64,000 bases of DNA from Conyzicola lurida (GTDB taxonomy: Bacteria; Actinomycetota; Actinomycetes; Actinomycetales; Microbacteriaceae), in assembly GCF_014204935.1 (NCBI RefSeq), contig NZ_JACHMJ010000001.1, forward strand, positions 1,736,001-1,800,000. Reading direction: 5' to 3'. The translations under genes were made by a program, and so were the position numbers. Below are positions 48,825 through 56,949 of this stretch, piece by piece. Each line of letters opens with the position of its first letter. Positions within the stretch are counted from its first letter, which is position 1. Below the pieces are notes generated by a model. That model was given only the letters and a program-made list of their open reading frames with translations. It was not told the DNA's origin and ran no database searches.

Positions 48825-49974
48825 CACTGTTGTGCAATTCGGCCTCGACCAACTCGGTACGGAAGCTCTCGTCGAGCGTCCGGCTGTCGAGCCAGCCGTA
48901 CGGCAGGCTCGGGTTCTTGGGGCTGCCGGCGCGGCCGCGGGGGCCCTCCGCCTCGCGGCCGGGGTACGGCTGGTCCGCGTCCAGCGTCGCGATGAGATCG
49001 TCGATCTCCTGCACGCTCGACGACATGGCGAGCGCGGCGCGCGTCTCGCCGCCGACCGGGTAGCCCTTGAAGTACCAGGCCACGTGCTTGCGCATGTCGC
49101 GGCAGGCGCGGGCCTCGTCGCCGTCATAGAACTCGATCAGCAGTTCGGCGTGACGGCGGTAGGCCTGCGCGACCTCGCCCAGCGTGGGCTGTGCCTGCAG
49201 TGTCTCACCGCGGAAGGCCGCGGCGAGATCGCCGAACAACCACGGTCGTCCCAGGCAGCCGCGCCCGACGACGACCCCGTCGCATCCCGTCTCATTGACC
49301 ATTCTGACGGCGTCTTCGGCCGACCAGATATCGCCGTTGCCGAGAACCGGCACGTCGGTGATGGTCTGCTTGAGCTTCGCGATCGCGCTCCAGTCGGCCT
49401 GGCCGGAGTAGAAGTCCGCGGCCGTGCGGGCGTGCAGCGCGATGCTCGCGACGCCGGCACCCTGCGCGGCCTTCGCCGCCTCGATGTAGGTGAGGTGCTC
49501 GTCGTCGATACCCTTGCGCATTTTGACGGTGAGCGGGATGTCGCCCGCGGCCTTCACCGCACCCTCGACGATGTCGCGGAACAGATCCTGCTTCCAGGGA
49601 AGCGCCGCTCCCCCGCCCTTGCGGGTGACCTTCGGCACGGGGCATCCGAAATTCAGGTCGATGTGGTCGGCGCGGTCCTCGGCGACGAGCATCGTGACGG
49701 CCTCGGACACGGTCTTCGGGTCGACGCCGTAGAGCTGGATGCTGCGGGTCGTCTCCGACTCGTGGTGCTTGATCAGCCGCATGCTCTCGGGCGTGCGCTC
49801 GACGAGGGCGCGGCTGGTGATCATCTCGGAGACGTAGAGGCCGGCGCCGTACTCGCGGCAGAGCCGGCGGAACGCGGTGTTGGTGATGCCGGCCATGGGC
49901 GCGAGCACGACCGGTACGTCAAGGGCGATCGGCCCGATCTGTAGGGTAGGAAGTGTGGCTGTCACGGCGGTCAT
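48817..49974 (-). CDS. dusB: tRNA-dihydrouridine synthase (DusB type)
   Basis: 385 residues from ATG 49974. This TIM-barrel flavoenzyme reduces uridine in tRNA D-loops. Markers are VVLAPMAGITNTAFRRLCRE, IQLYGVDPKTVSEA, DLNFGCPVPKVTRKGGG with catalytic Cys111, VKMRKGI, ALHARTAADFYSG and VLGNGDIWSAEDAVRM with FMN-binding Gly/Asn. The C-terminal ~45-residue extension EAEGPRGRAGSPKNPSLPYG and onward is actinobacterial. Divergent from ybaK. Confidence 0.95.
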   Translation of the reverse strand: MTAVTATLPTLQIGPIALDVPVVLAPMAGITNTAFRRLCREYGAGLYVSEMITSRALVERTPESMRLIKHHESETTRSIQLYGVDPKTVSEAVTMLVAEDRADHIDLNFGCPVPKVTRKGGGAALPWKQDLFRDIVEGAVKAAGDIPLTVKMRKGIDDEHLTYIEAAKAAQGAGVASIALHARTAADFYSGQADWSAIAKLKQTITDVPVLGNGDIWSAEDAVRMVNETGCDGVVVGRGCLGRPWLFGDLAAAFRGETLQAQPTLGEVAQAYRRHAELLIEFYDGDEARACRDMRKHVAWYFKGYPVGGETRAALAMSSSVQEIDDLIATLDADQPYPGREAEGPRGRAGSPKNPSLPYGWLDSRTLDESFRTELVEAELHNSGG

Positions 49975-50020
49975 TTGTTCAATTCTTCCACGTTCTTTCA
50001 CAACGGATACGCGAGGCGCC

Positions 50021-50482
50021 ATGAGTGGTCGAGATCTGGTGCAGGCGGATGCCGCGGCGCGGGGCATTTCCATCGAGTTCGTCGAGCGTCCCGCCGCGGG
50101 GTCGCTGGAGGAGGCGGCCGCGCTGATGGGCCTGTCGCCCGCGGGAATCGTGAAGACCCTCGTGGTCAAACGCCACGACGGCACCTATCTGTTCGCGCTA
50201 GTCCCGGGCGACCGGCAGATCTCGTGGGGCAAGCTGCGCGGCGTGGTCGGGGTCAACAAGCTGCGGCTGCCCGAGGCGCACCTCGCCCTCGAGGCGACCG
50301 GGTTCGAGCGGGGCACGATCACACCGCTCGGCTCGTCGACCGCGTGGCCGGTCTTCGCCGACGAGCGGATCGTCGGACTGCGCATCGCGATGGGTGCCGG
50401 GCAGCACGGGATGAGCGCGTTCGTCGACGCCGACGAGCTGATCGCCGGGCTGGGCGCCACGGTCGCGGATATCTCGGACTAG
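50021..50482 (+). CDS. YbaK/EbsC-type aminoacyl-tRNA deacylase
   Basis: 153 residues from ATG 50021 (GCGAGGCGCC upstream). It matches YbaK: IVKTLVVKRHDGTYLFALVPGDRQISWGKL with the conserved Lys and Asp, NKLRLPEAHLALEATGFERG, TPLGSSTAWPVFADERI and GMSAFVDADELIAGL. Such proteins free Pro-tRNA mischarged with Cys or related errors. It diverges from dusB, and palindromic element D follows its stop. Confidence 0.9.
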   Translation: MSGRDLVQADAAARGISIEFVERPAAGSLEEAAALMGLSPAGIVKTLVVKRHDGTYLFALVPGDRQISWGKLRGVVGVNKLRLPEAHLALEATGFERGTITPLGSSTAWPVFADERIVGLRIAMGAGQHGMSAFVDADELIAGLGATVADISD

Positions 50483-50521
50483 CGCGCCCGCGCCGCGCGG
50501 CCTGTTTCGCGCCGTGCAATT

Positions 50522-50617
50522 TCGGAAATTCAGGAAGTCCTGCTCCGCGCCGGGGCGTCGCCCGCACGATTCCGGGCCGCGCCCGCTGCTGCGCGGCCAG
50601 ACTTCCTGAATTTCCGA
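50522..50617. repeat. Palindromic intergenic element, copy D
   Basis: TCGGAAATTCAGGAAGTC and GACTTCCTGAATTTCCGA (18-bp perfect arms) with a GC-rich core containing GGCCGCG / CGCGGCC. It fills the gap between the convergent ybaK and UDP-glucose dehydrogenase genes and ends 4 bp before the latter's stop, so it could act as a bidirectional terminator. Confidence 0.93.
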
Positions 50618-50621
50618 TGGG

Positions 50622-52094
50622 TCAGCGCGGCTGCTGCGGTACCTGCCATACCTGCGCTGCCTGCGATGCCTGCCCTACCTGCGCAGGCTGCAGCTGCTGC
50701 GCAGGCTGCGCTACTCGCGCCACCGCCGGCACGGCCGCGGGGTGCGGCCCGGCCGGCAGCCCCAGCGCCCGGTACTCCCACCCGGCGGCGCGGTACCGGT
50801 CCGCGTCGAGGGCGTGCCGCCCGTCGACGACGTGCCGCGCCGCCACCAGCTCGCCGAGCGCGGCGGGGTCCGCGTCGCGGAACTCGTCCCACTCGGTCAG
50901 CAGCGCGACCACGCTCGCGCCGGTCACCGCCTCCGTGAGCGACGACGCGTAGTCGAGATCGGGGTAGGCGCGGTGTGCGTTCTCGGTCGCCTCCGGGTCG
51001 TAGACGCTGACGCTCGCGCCCTCGAGATAGAGCATCCGCGCCACGTCGAGCGCGGGCGCGTCGCGCACGTCGTCGGAGTTCGGCTTGAACGCCGCGCCGA
51101 GGGCCGCGACCCGCACGCCCTCGAGCGAGCCGCCCGCGAGTTCCCGCACGAGATCCACCGTGCGCACCCGCCGACGGATATTGATCGCGTCGACCTCCTC
51201 GAGGAACGCCACCGCCTGCCCGACCCCGAGCTCCGCCGCCCGGAACGTGAACGCCCGGATGTCCTTCGGCAGACACCCGCCGCCGAACCCGAGTCCCGGC
51301 TTGAGGAACCGCGGTCCGATGCGGTCGTCGTACCCGAGGGCCACGGCCAGCTGGTTCACGTCGGCCCCTGTCGCCTCGCACACCTCCGCCATCGCGTTGA
51401 TGTACGAGATCTTCGTCGCGAGGAACGAGTTCGCGGCGACCTTGACCAGTTCCGCGGTGGCCAGGTCGGAGACGACGAGCGGGGTGTCGTCGTCGAGGAT
51501 CGGCCGGAACGCCGCCCGCAGCTGCCCCTCCGCCCACTCCGACGAGACCCCGAACACCAGCCGGTCGGGGTGCAGCGTGTCGTCGACGGCGAAACCCTCG
51601 CGCAGGAACTCGGGGTTCCACGCCAGCTCGAGTTCGTCCCCGAGCGGCGATACCGCCTGCACCGCGGCCGTGATCCGCGACGCGGTGCCGATCGGGACGG
51701 TCGACTTGCCGACGAGCAACGCCTTCCGCGTCATCCGCCTCGCCAACTCGGTGAAAGCGGAATCGACGAAGCGCAGGTCGGCCGCGTTCGACCCGGGCAG
51801 CTGCGGGGTGCCGACACAGACGAAGTGGATGTCGCCGAACTCCGCCGCGCGGTCGAAGTCGGTGGTGAACCGCAGCCGCCCCGAGTCGAGCGCCTCGCGC
51901 AGCTTCTCGGGCAGCCCCGGCTCGAAGAACGGCGTGCGCCCCTCGGCCAGCGCCTCGATCTTGCCCTCGTCGACGTCGACGCCGAGCACGTCGAATCCGA
52001 GCGCCGCCATACACACGGCGTGCGTCGCGCCGAGGTAGCCCGTGCCGATCACGGTCATGCGCGGGTGGTCGACGATGGGTGCGCTGGTGGTCAT
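50622..52094 (-). CDS. UDP-glucose 6-dehydrogenase, last gene of a polysaccharide operon
   Basis: 490 residues from ATG 52094 (AGAAGGA at good spacing; ATG 52100 adds two residues). It oxidises UDP-glucose to UDP-glucuronate with NAD. Motifs: VIGTGYLGATH (17-22), FVCVGTPQLPGSN, GKSTVPIGTASRI, NPEFLREGFAVDD, and GFGGGCLPKDIRAF with catalytic Cys274. The C-terminal ~35 residues (PAVARVAQPAQQLQPAQVGQ then ASQAAQVWQVPQQPR) are an Ala/Gln repeat unlike the family. Same operon as the GT2 and beta-helix genes, so it likely feeds GlcA to that system. Confidence 0.95.
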   Translation of the reverse strand: MTTSAPIVDHPRMTVIGTGYLGATHAVCMAALGFDVLGVDVDEGKIEALAEGRTPFFEPGLPEKLREALDSGRLRFTTDFDRAAEFGDIHFVCVGTPQLPGSNAADLRFVDSAFTELARRMTRKALLVGKSTVPIGTASRITAAVQAVSPLGDELELAWNPEFLREGFAVDDTLHPDRLVFGVSSEWAEGQLRAAFRPILDDDTPLVVSDLATAELVKVAANSFLATKISYINAMAEVCEATGADVNQLAVALGYDDRIGPRFLKPGLGFGGGCLPKDIRAFTFRAAELGVGQAVAFLEEVDAINIRRRVRTVDLVRELAGGSLEGVRVAALGAAFKPNSDDVRDAPALDVARMLYLEGASVSVYDPEATENAHRAYPDLDYASSLTEAVTGASVVALLTEWDEFRDADPAALGELVAARHVVDGRHALDADRYRAAGWEYRALGLPAGPHPAAVPAVARVAQPAQQLQPAQVGQASQAAQVWQVPQQPR

Positions 52095-52148
52095 GGTCAT
52101 TCCTTCTCTCGGGTGAGCGGGATGCCGCGGCTGAGGCCGCGGCGGCGG

Positions 52149-53189
52149 TCAGTCCTGGCACTCGACGTTCGTGGTCCCCTCCGCCGCGCCGGTGGCCGTG
52201 TTCGAGCACTCGACGACGTTGTCCAGCTCGGGGGTCAGCGAATAGCCGAAGCCCGGACCGTCGACCGCGGCCTCGTTGTCGCGGAACACGTTGCCGGTGC
52301 CCCACCCGTCGAGGATCTCGTGCGTCTGGAAGCCGTCCTGCGGCGAGTTCGCGCCGGTGTTGCCCTCGATCAGCCAGTCGTTGCCCTTGACGTCGACCCA
52401 CGAGTCGGCGCCGGTGATCGCGGACCCGTCGAAGGTGTTGCCACGGACGATCCCGTCGGCGGTGCCCTCCTTGAGGTCGATGCTCTCCGAGGTGGTGTCG
52501 GCGATGTCGTTGCCCTCGACCAGGTTGCGGTCGCTCGCGTCGGGTTCGCAGTCGCTGATGTCGCACCAGTTGCTCTCGGCCGTGCCGACGTAGATGCCCT
52601 CGCCGAACTTGGCCTTGCGCAGCCCCGTGTCGCGGATCGTGTTGCCGACGACCCGGTTGTCGGTGCTGAAGTCGCGGAGGTGGATCGCCTCGTCGCCGGT
52701 CTGCGAGACGTGCAGCCCGCTGATCAGGGTGTTGGTCGTGGCGTCCGCCATGACGCCCTTCTGCCCGTTCTGCACCGAGAACCCGCTGAGCACCCAGTGG
52801 TCCACGCCGTCGAGGTGCAGCACGTAGCCCTTGCGCGTGCCTCCCCCGTCGAGCACAGCGTCCTCGGGACCGCAGAGGGTGATCGGCTCGTCGGCGGTGC
52901 CGTCGGTCTCCGCGGTGAAGCGGCCGGAGTAGGTTCCGGGCTCCAGCGCGATCACGTCGCCCGGCGCGGCATCCTCGAGGGCCCGCGTCAGTTGCTTTTT
53001 CGTCGACACGGTGACCGTCGGCGAATCGCAGTCGCCGTCCACCCGGGAGACCGTCTGGACCGCGTCATCCGGAGTACCGATCGTCGGCCCGGACGCGGGC
53101 GACGCGACGACCAGCGCGGTCGTGACTCCCCCGGCCAGGATGAGACCCGCGGCGGCGATCAGCACGCCTTTTCCTGAGTTTCCGAACAT
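52149..53189 (-). CDS. Exported right-handed beta-helix protein
   Basis: 346 residues from ATG 53189 (AGAGGTGA upstream); an ATGA overlap would allow a start at 53216. An N-terminal export signal GVLIAAAGLILAGGVTTALV precedes a parallel beta-helix with short repeats such as NRVVGNTIRDTGLRKAKFGE, NLVEGNDIADTTSESIDLKE and WLIEGNTGANSPQDG. Folds like this occur in polysaccharide lyases and C5-epimerases. Asp/Glu/Lys clusters on the DTGxxKAKFGEGIY coil could form an active site (inference). Third gene of the operon. Confidence 0.87.
   Translation of the reverse strand: MFGNSGKGVLIAAAGLILAGGVTTALVVASPASGPTIGTPDDAVQTVSRVDGDCDSPTVTVSTKKQLTRALEDAAPGDVIALEPGTYSGRFTAETDGTADEPITLCGPEDAVLDGGGTRKGYVLHLDGVDHWVLSGFSVQNGQKGVMADATTNTLISGLHVSQTGDEAIHLRDFSTDNRVVGNTIRDTGLRKAKFGEGIYVGTAESNWCDISDCEPDASDRNLVEGNDIADTTSESIDLKEGTADGIVRGNTFDGSAITGADSWVDVKGNDWLIEGNTGANSPQDGFQTHEILDGWGTGNVFRDNEAAVDGPGFGYSLTPELDNVVECSNTATGAAEGTTNVECQD
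53169..53185. repeat. Single half-arm of the palindromic family inside a gene start
   Basis: TTTTCCTGAGTTTCCGA resembles the right arm CTTCCTGAATTTCCGA with two differences, but there is no partner arm. It encodes GNSGK right after the start Met of the beta-helix protein, as the arm in the NUDIX gene encodes GNSGS. It may be an ancient remnant or chance. Confidence 0.4.
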
Positions 53190-53212
53190 GGTCGGCTCAC
53201 CTCTTCCGAGAG

Positions 53213-55084
53213 TCATTTCATCGATTCCCTGCTGACGAACCCGCGGGTGAAGGCCGAGATCGGCACGCGGTCAGCGTAGGGGTGGCGGATCGTCGCCGTC
53301 GACCGGCTGGCGCGGGTGGCGAGAGCGGTGCCGACCACGACGAGGGCGAGGAGGATCCAGACGATGGTGAGCGGCTGGAACACCGCGTTCACGACGGTCG
53401 CGACGGTGATCGCGGGGTGCCAGTCGGCCGTGTCGTTATGGGCGACCGTCCCGCCCTCGGAGTCCTCGGTGAAGATCGGGATGCTGCCGAAGCCGGCGAC
53501 GACGTTCGCGGTCACCGTCACGTCGCCCGCGTCGCCGACCAGGGTGACGCCGTGGTTGGAGACCCGGGAGACCGTGTTCCGCTCGACCGTCGCTCCCGCG
53601 TTGCGCACGTAGACGGCCGTGTCGCCGCCGGCGATGCTGTTGTCGACGACGGATGCCGCTCGGACGCCGTCCCGGATGGCGATCGACTGGCGCACCTGGT
53701 CGGTGAGCCTGTTGTCACTGATCGTCACGTCGCTCGCGTCGCCGTCGACGACGATGCCGCCGAGGTTGGCCGCGACCTCGTTGGTGCGGATCGACAGGTC
53801 GCTGCCGCCGCTCACCGCGATGCCGTAGCGCCCGTTGTGGCTGAACTCGCCGCGGGCGATCGTGCTGTCGCCGTAGTCGACGACCGCGGTGCCGGTCGCG
53901 CTCGGGCCCGCCGCGAGCGGACGGCCGTCGAGCGCGAGGCCGTCGCGCCCGTTGCCGGTGGCGGTGACCGCGGTGAACGCCACGTCGGTGCTCGACCGTG
54001 CCGCCCGGAATCCGTCGACGCCGTTGTCGCGGGATTCGGTGCGGACGATCGAGCTGTTCTCGACCGCGCGGTGGAAGACCACGCCGTCGACGAGGCTGTC
54101 GCTGATGCTCGAGTCGCGCAGCAGCACCCCGTGCGCGTTGGCGATGAAGACGCCGAACGCGTTGCCGCTGACCCGGAGGTTGTCGAGCCCCGCCGTCACG
54201 AGCGCGTCGGGGGTGGGTGAACCGGGCACGACGAGGGGTCCGGGAGGAAGGACCGGGGCACCGGTCGCCGTCGCAGCGGCCGACACGCTGTCGGGCGCGG
54301 GGTCGAGCAGCCCGTCGAACGTCGCCGCCTCGTCGGTGCCGGTGAGGGCGAGCCCCCCGGTGTTGCCGCTCCAGAAGCCGAGGTCGGAGACGTCTGCGTG
54401 CGAAACGGAAGCCCGGCCGCCGATCACCCGCACGTAGGCGCGGCCGTCGGTGGTCTGCGTATCGGGCGCTCCCGTGCTGCGGCTCCAGCTCGACAGCGAG
54501 ACGGGCGCGGTCTCGGTGCCGTCGACGACGAGCGAGCCGCCCGAGGTCACTATCGAGACGAAGAAGTCGGTGTCGCTCGCGAGGCGGATGTCGAGGCCGA
54601 CGCTCCCCTCCTCCGGGGCGAGGGCGAGGGTGGCGCCGCCGAGCACGACGATGTTCTCCGAGAGCAGGAAGAATCCGTCCGGGTCGCGTTGGAACGTGCC
54701 CGGGGCAAGGGCGGCGAGCTCCGGGGCGGAATACGGCTGCTCCCGGGGAGTCAGGACGAGCGTGTAGGTCGTCCCCGTCCGGACCCGGTACGGCGGAGTC
54801 GCGACGGTCGCGTCCCCGACCGCCGACGCCGAGACCCGGCGCACGTACGACAGCCGCTCCGACTCGGCCTCGACCAAAGCCGCCTCGGCCCGGGAGTCTC
54901 CCGGATACGCGCGCCCCGCCGCGACCGTCTCGGCGGCCGCGGTCGACGCGGCCATCGTGTCGGCCGCGTGCTCCCCCAGCAGCGACACCCGCACCACGAC
55001 GACCGACGCGAGTATGCCGACGAAGAGGCCGAACGCGATCCCGATCACCACCGGCTGCTTCGCCCCGGACTGCCGGCCGCTCAT
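53213..55084 (-). CDS. Large membrane-anchored NosD/beta-helix protein
   Basis: 623 residues from ATG 55084 (GGAGGTGGCGGC upstream). An N-terminal helix VVIGIAFGLFVGILASVVVV is followed by a coiled or helical linker, a beta-sandwich-like region (about 90-250), and right-handed beta-helix coils (about 290-560: NAFGVFIANAHGVLLRDSSI, GEFSHNGRYGIAVSGGSDLS, NEVAANLGGIVVDGDASD). A C-terminal helix FQPLTIVWILLALVVVGTAL then a basic tail. Two helices would hold the coils outside the membrane beside the synthase. It overlaps both neighbours (ATGA). Possible epimerase or processing factor for the polymer. Confidence 0.87.
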   Translation of the reverse strand: MSGRQSGAKQPVVIGIAFGLFVGILASVVVVRVSLLGEHAADTMAASTAAAETVAAGRAYPGDSRAEAALVEAESERLSYVRRVSASAVGDATVATPPYRVRTGTTYTLVLTPREQPYSAPELAALAPGTFQRDPDGFFLLSENIVVLGGATLALAPEEGSVGLDIRLASDTDFFVSIVTSGGSLVVDGTETAPVSLSSWSRSTGAPDTQTTDGRAYVRVIGGRASVSHADVSDLGFWSGNTGGLALTGTDEAATFDGLLDPAPDSVSAAATATGAPVLPPGPLVVPGSPTPDALVTAGLDNLRVSGNAFGVFIANAHGVLLRDSSISDSLVDGVVFHRAVENSSIVRTESRDNGVDGFRAARSSTDVAFTAVTATGNGRDGLALDGRPLAAGPSATGTAVVDYGDSTIARGEFSHNGRYGIAVSGGSDLSIRTNEVAANLGGIVVDGDASDVTISDNRLTDQVRQSIAIRDGVRAASVVDNSIAGGDTAVYVRNAGATVERNTVSRVSNHGVTLVGDAGDVTVTANVVAGFGSIPIFTEDSEGGTVAHNDTADWHPAITVATVVNAVFQPLTIVWILLALVVVGTALATRASRSTATIRHPYADRVPISAFTRGFVSRESMK

Positions 55085-56391
55085 GCCGCCACCTCCCGGG
55101 GACCGCCGAGGTCGTCGAGGTCGGATGCCGCGGCCGCCGTATCGACCGGTGCGAGGGTCGCGGCATCCTGCGCGTCGGCCCCCACCTGGTTGTCGTGCCG
55201 GGTCAGCCAGCCCTGCTTGTTCATCGTCACGAACGCGTACAGCTTCACGGGCAGCGCGACGAAGATCACGACGAGGGCGACGAGCGGGAGCAGCAGGATG
55301 TCGCCCGGGTTGCGGCGCAGATTCGAGATGCCCCGCAGCCCCCGCCCCAGCAGGAGCCACGCCGTCGCCGCCGTGATGCCGACGGCCGTGACATCCAGCC
55401 GGTTGAAAATCAGGTAGAACATGCTCAGGCCCATGGTCAGCGGCGTGATCAGGATCTGCAGCACCGTGATCTTCGCCACGAACGGAACCCGCCAGAGCCA
55501 GCCCTTCGCGATCGCGGTGAAGTAGCAGCGGTAGGAATTGCGGCTCCAGCGCACGCGCTGCTTGACGAACGCGCTGAACGTCGACGGGAACATCGACAGC
55601 GCCTTCGCCGACGACTGGTGCACGGTGCGCCATCCCGACGCCAGCACCAGCCAGGTGAGCCGGCCGTCGTCGCCCGAGATGCAGCGGCGGCCCATGAAGT
55701 ACTCGTTCTCGAGGTCGTCGAGCACGGGCAGCACGGCGTCGCGGCGGTAGACGGCGGTGCGCCCCGAGATGCACGGCACGGCTCCGGCGCGCCCCATCGC
55801 GGGCACGTAGTCGTAGTAGCGCAGGTTCACTAGCCAGTCGGCGATGCGGCGCCAGATGCTCGACCGGCGTTGGTAGACGTTCTGCTGCGTGCTCACCCCT
55901 CCGACGCGCGGGTCGGCGAAGGGCTTCTGCGCGTTGCGGAGGAGCCCCGGCGTCCACGACGTGTCCGAGTCGACGAGGAACAGAATGTCGGATGACGCCT
56001 CCCGGATGCCCGCCCCGAGCGCCGATCGCTTGCCGGCGTGGTGGAACAGCAGCGGGCGCACCCGGTCGTCCCCGAGCTCGGCGATCCGGTCGTATGTGTC
56101 GACGTCGGCGACATCCAGGACGATGATGATCTCGGTCGGGTCCTGCTCACGCCAGGTGTCGAGACAGCGCAGGAGGATCTCGGGGTCCTCGTGGAACGAC
56201 GGCACGACGACCGACGTCGTGCTGGCGAACCCGCTTTCGATCGGGCCGGCGAGGCGGGACGCGACGAAGCGGTAGAGCCAGAGCGCCCAGACGACGACGC
56301 CGGCGATGGCGACGGGCAGATACGGGCGTACCGCCCCGAACAGGTCGCCGAGATCGGCGAGCAGATACTGCAGTTCGTCGCTGAAGGTCAT
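55081..56391 (-). CDS. Processive family 2 glycosyltransferase (hyaluronan synthase/NodC-like)
   Basis: 436 residues from ATG 56391. After one N-terminal helix (LPVAIAGVVVWALWLYRFVA) comes the catalytic domain with all processive GT2 motifs: Asp93 in VLDVAD, DSD (141-143), ISGRTAVYRR, GDD (240-242, the TED position) and QRVRW (278-282). Four C-terminal helices follow. GDDGRLT...SGWRT and KQRVRWSRNSYR resemble hyaluronan synthase and NodC more than cellulose synthase. First gene of the operon that ends with UDP-glucose dehydrogenase, suggesting a GlcA-containing polymer extruded through the synthase. Confidence 0.93.
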   Translation of the reverse strand: MTFSDELQYLLADLGDLFGAVRPYLPVAIAGVVVWALWLYRFVASRLAGPIESGFASTTSVVVPSFHEDPEILLRCLDTWREQDPTEIIIVLDVADVDTYDRIAELGDDRVRPLLFHHAGKRSALGAGIREASSDILFLVDSDTSWTPGLLRNAQKPFADPRVGGVSTQQNVYQRRSSIWRRIADWLVNLRYYDYVPAMGRAGAVPCISGRTAVYRRDAVLPVLDDLENEYFMGRRCISGDDGRLTWLVLASGWRTVHQSSAKALSMFPSTFSAFVKQRVRWSRNSYRCYFTAIAKGWLWRVPFVAKITVLQILITPLTMGLSMFYLIFNRLDVTAVGITAATAWLLLGRGLRGISNLRRNPGDILLLPLVALVVIFVALPVKLYAFVTMNKQGWLTRHDNQVGADAQDAATLAPVDTAAAASDLDDLGGPREVAA

Positions 56392-56820
56392 GCCCGGGCC
56401 CTCCGCCCTCGTCGCATTCCGGCACCGTGGAGTCGCAACAAGCCGAACCCATGGCGCGCACCGGAGTGCCGCCATAGCCCCGGACATCGGTGGCCGTGAG
56501 CCTGCGATAGAACTGCAGAGTCGGCTATGACCTCAACCTAGGCAGGTCGTCGAGGAGGGTTCAAGAGAGCAGAGTGAATATGAATCGTTATTAATGCGAG
56601 GGATGACGTGGGGCCGCGTTCTCGCTTGGAAAACGCTGGTCAGCGGGCAAATCCCTCGCCGCGCGCCGATGAGACAGATCTCACGGATGCGGCCTTGCGC
56701 GTTGCGGCGCGCGGTGGGACCGCTTCTCGGCGGGCGTCGCGGCTCGCGGGGGCACCGCTTCTCTGCGGGCGTCGCGGCTCCTCACGGCGGGCGCCGCGGC
56801 CGCTTACGGCGGGCGCCGCG
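56392..56820. other. Intergenic region upstream of the polysaccharide operon with GC-rich tandem repeats
   Basis: No gene is supported. From 56570 to 56600 the DNA is A/T-rich (GAATATGAATCGTTATTAAT), unusual here and a possible promoter or nucleoid-protein target for the minus-strand operon. From 56717 to 56820 imperfect 22-35-bp tandem units repeat ACCGCTTCTCGGCGGGCGTC, then GGCGGGCGCCGCG twice. The operon would have a ~180-nt leader if transcription starts in the A/T-rich part. Confidence 0.5.
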
Positions 56821-56949
56821 TTAGACCCGGTCGGAATCCAACTGCCGGTTGACGATGGCCTGCTCGGGGTGCGCGGGGATCTCGCAGACGTCGCCGATGC
56901 AGACAGCAGCCTGCGGATCGCCGACGATCTGCAGCGGGAGGGTGCTCAC
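56821..56949 (-). CDS. 42-residue protein with a Cys-x4-Cys pair, coupled to the FrnE-like gene
   Basis: The GTG at 56949 overlaps the TGA of the upstream FrnE-like gene in a GTGA junction and opens 42 codons (MSTLPLQIVGDPQAAVCIGD, then VCEIPAHPEQAIVNRQLDSD, RV) ending TAA at 56821. Third positions are mostly G/C. Two cysteines (CIGDVC) beside a DsbA-type thiol oxidoreductase gene suggest a redox or metal link. I recall similar short ORFs with a VC..VCEIP motif in relatives but cannot verify this. Confidence 0.6.
   Translation of the reverse strand: MSTLPLQIVGDPQAAVCIGDVCEIPAHPEQAIVNRQLDSDRV

Noticed and set aside
45726-48995. A 1089-codon open frame on the plus strand across dnaG and dgt
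   Set aside because: It is a shadow of two recognisable minus-strand genes and shows no motif, start signal or plausible composition.
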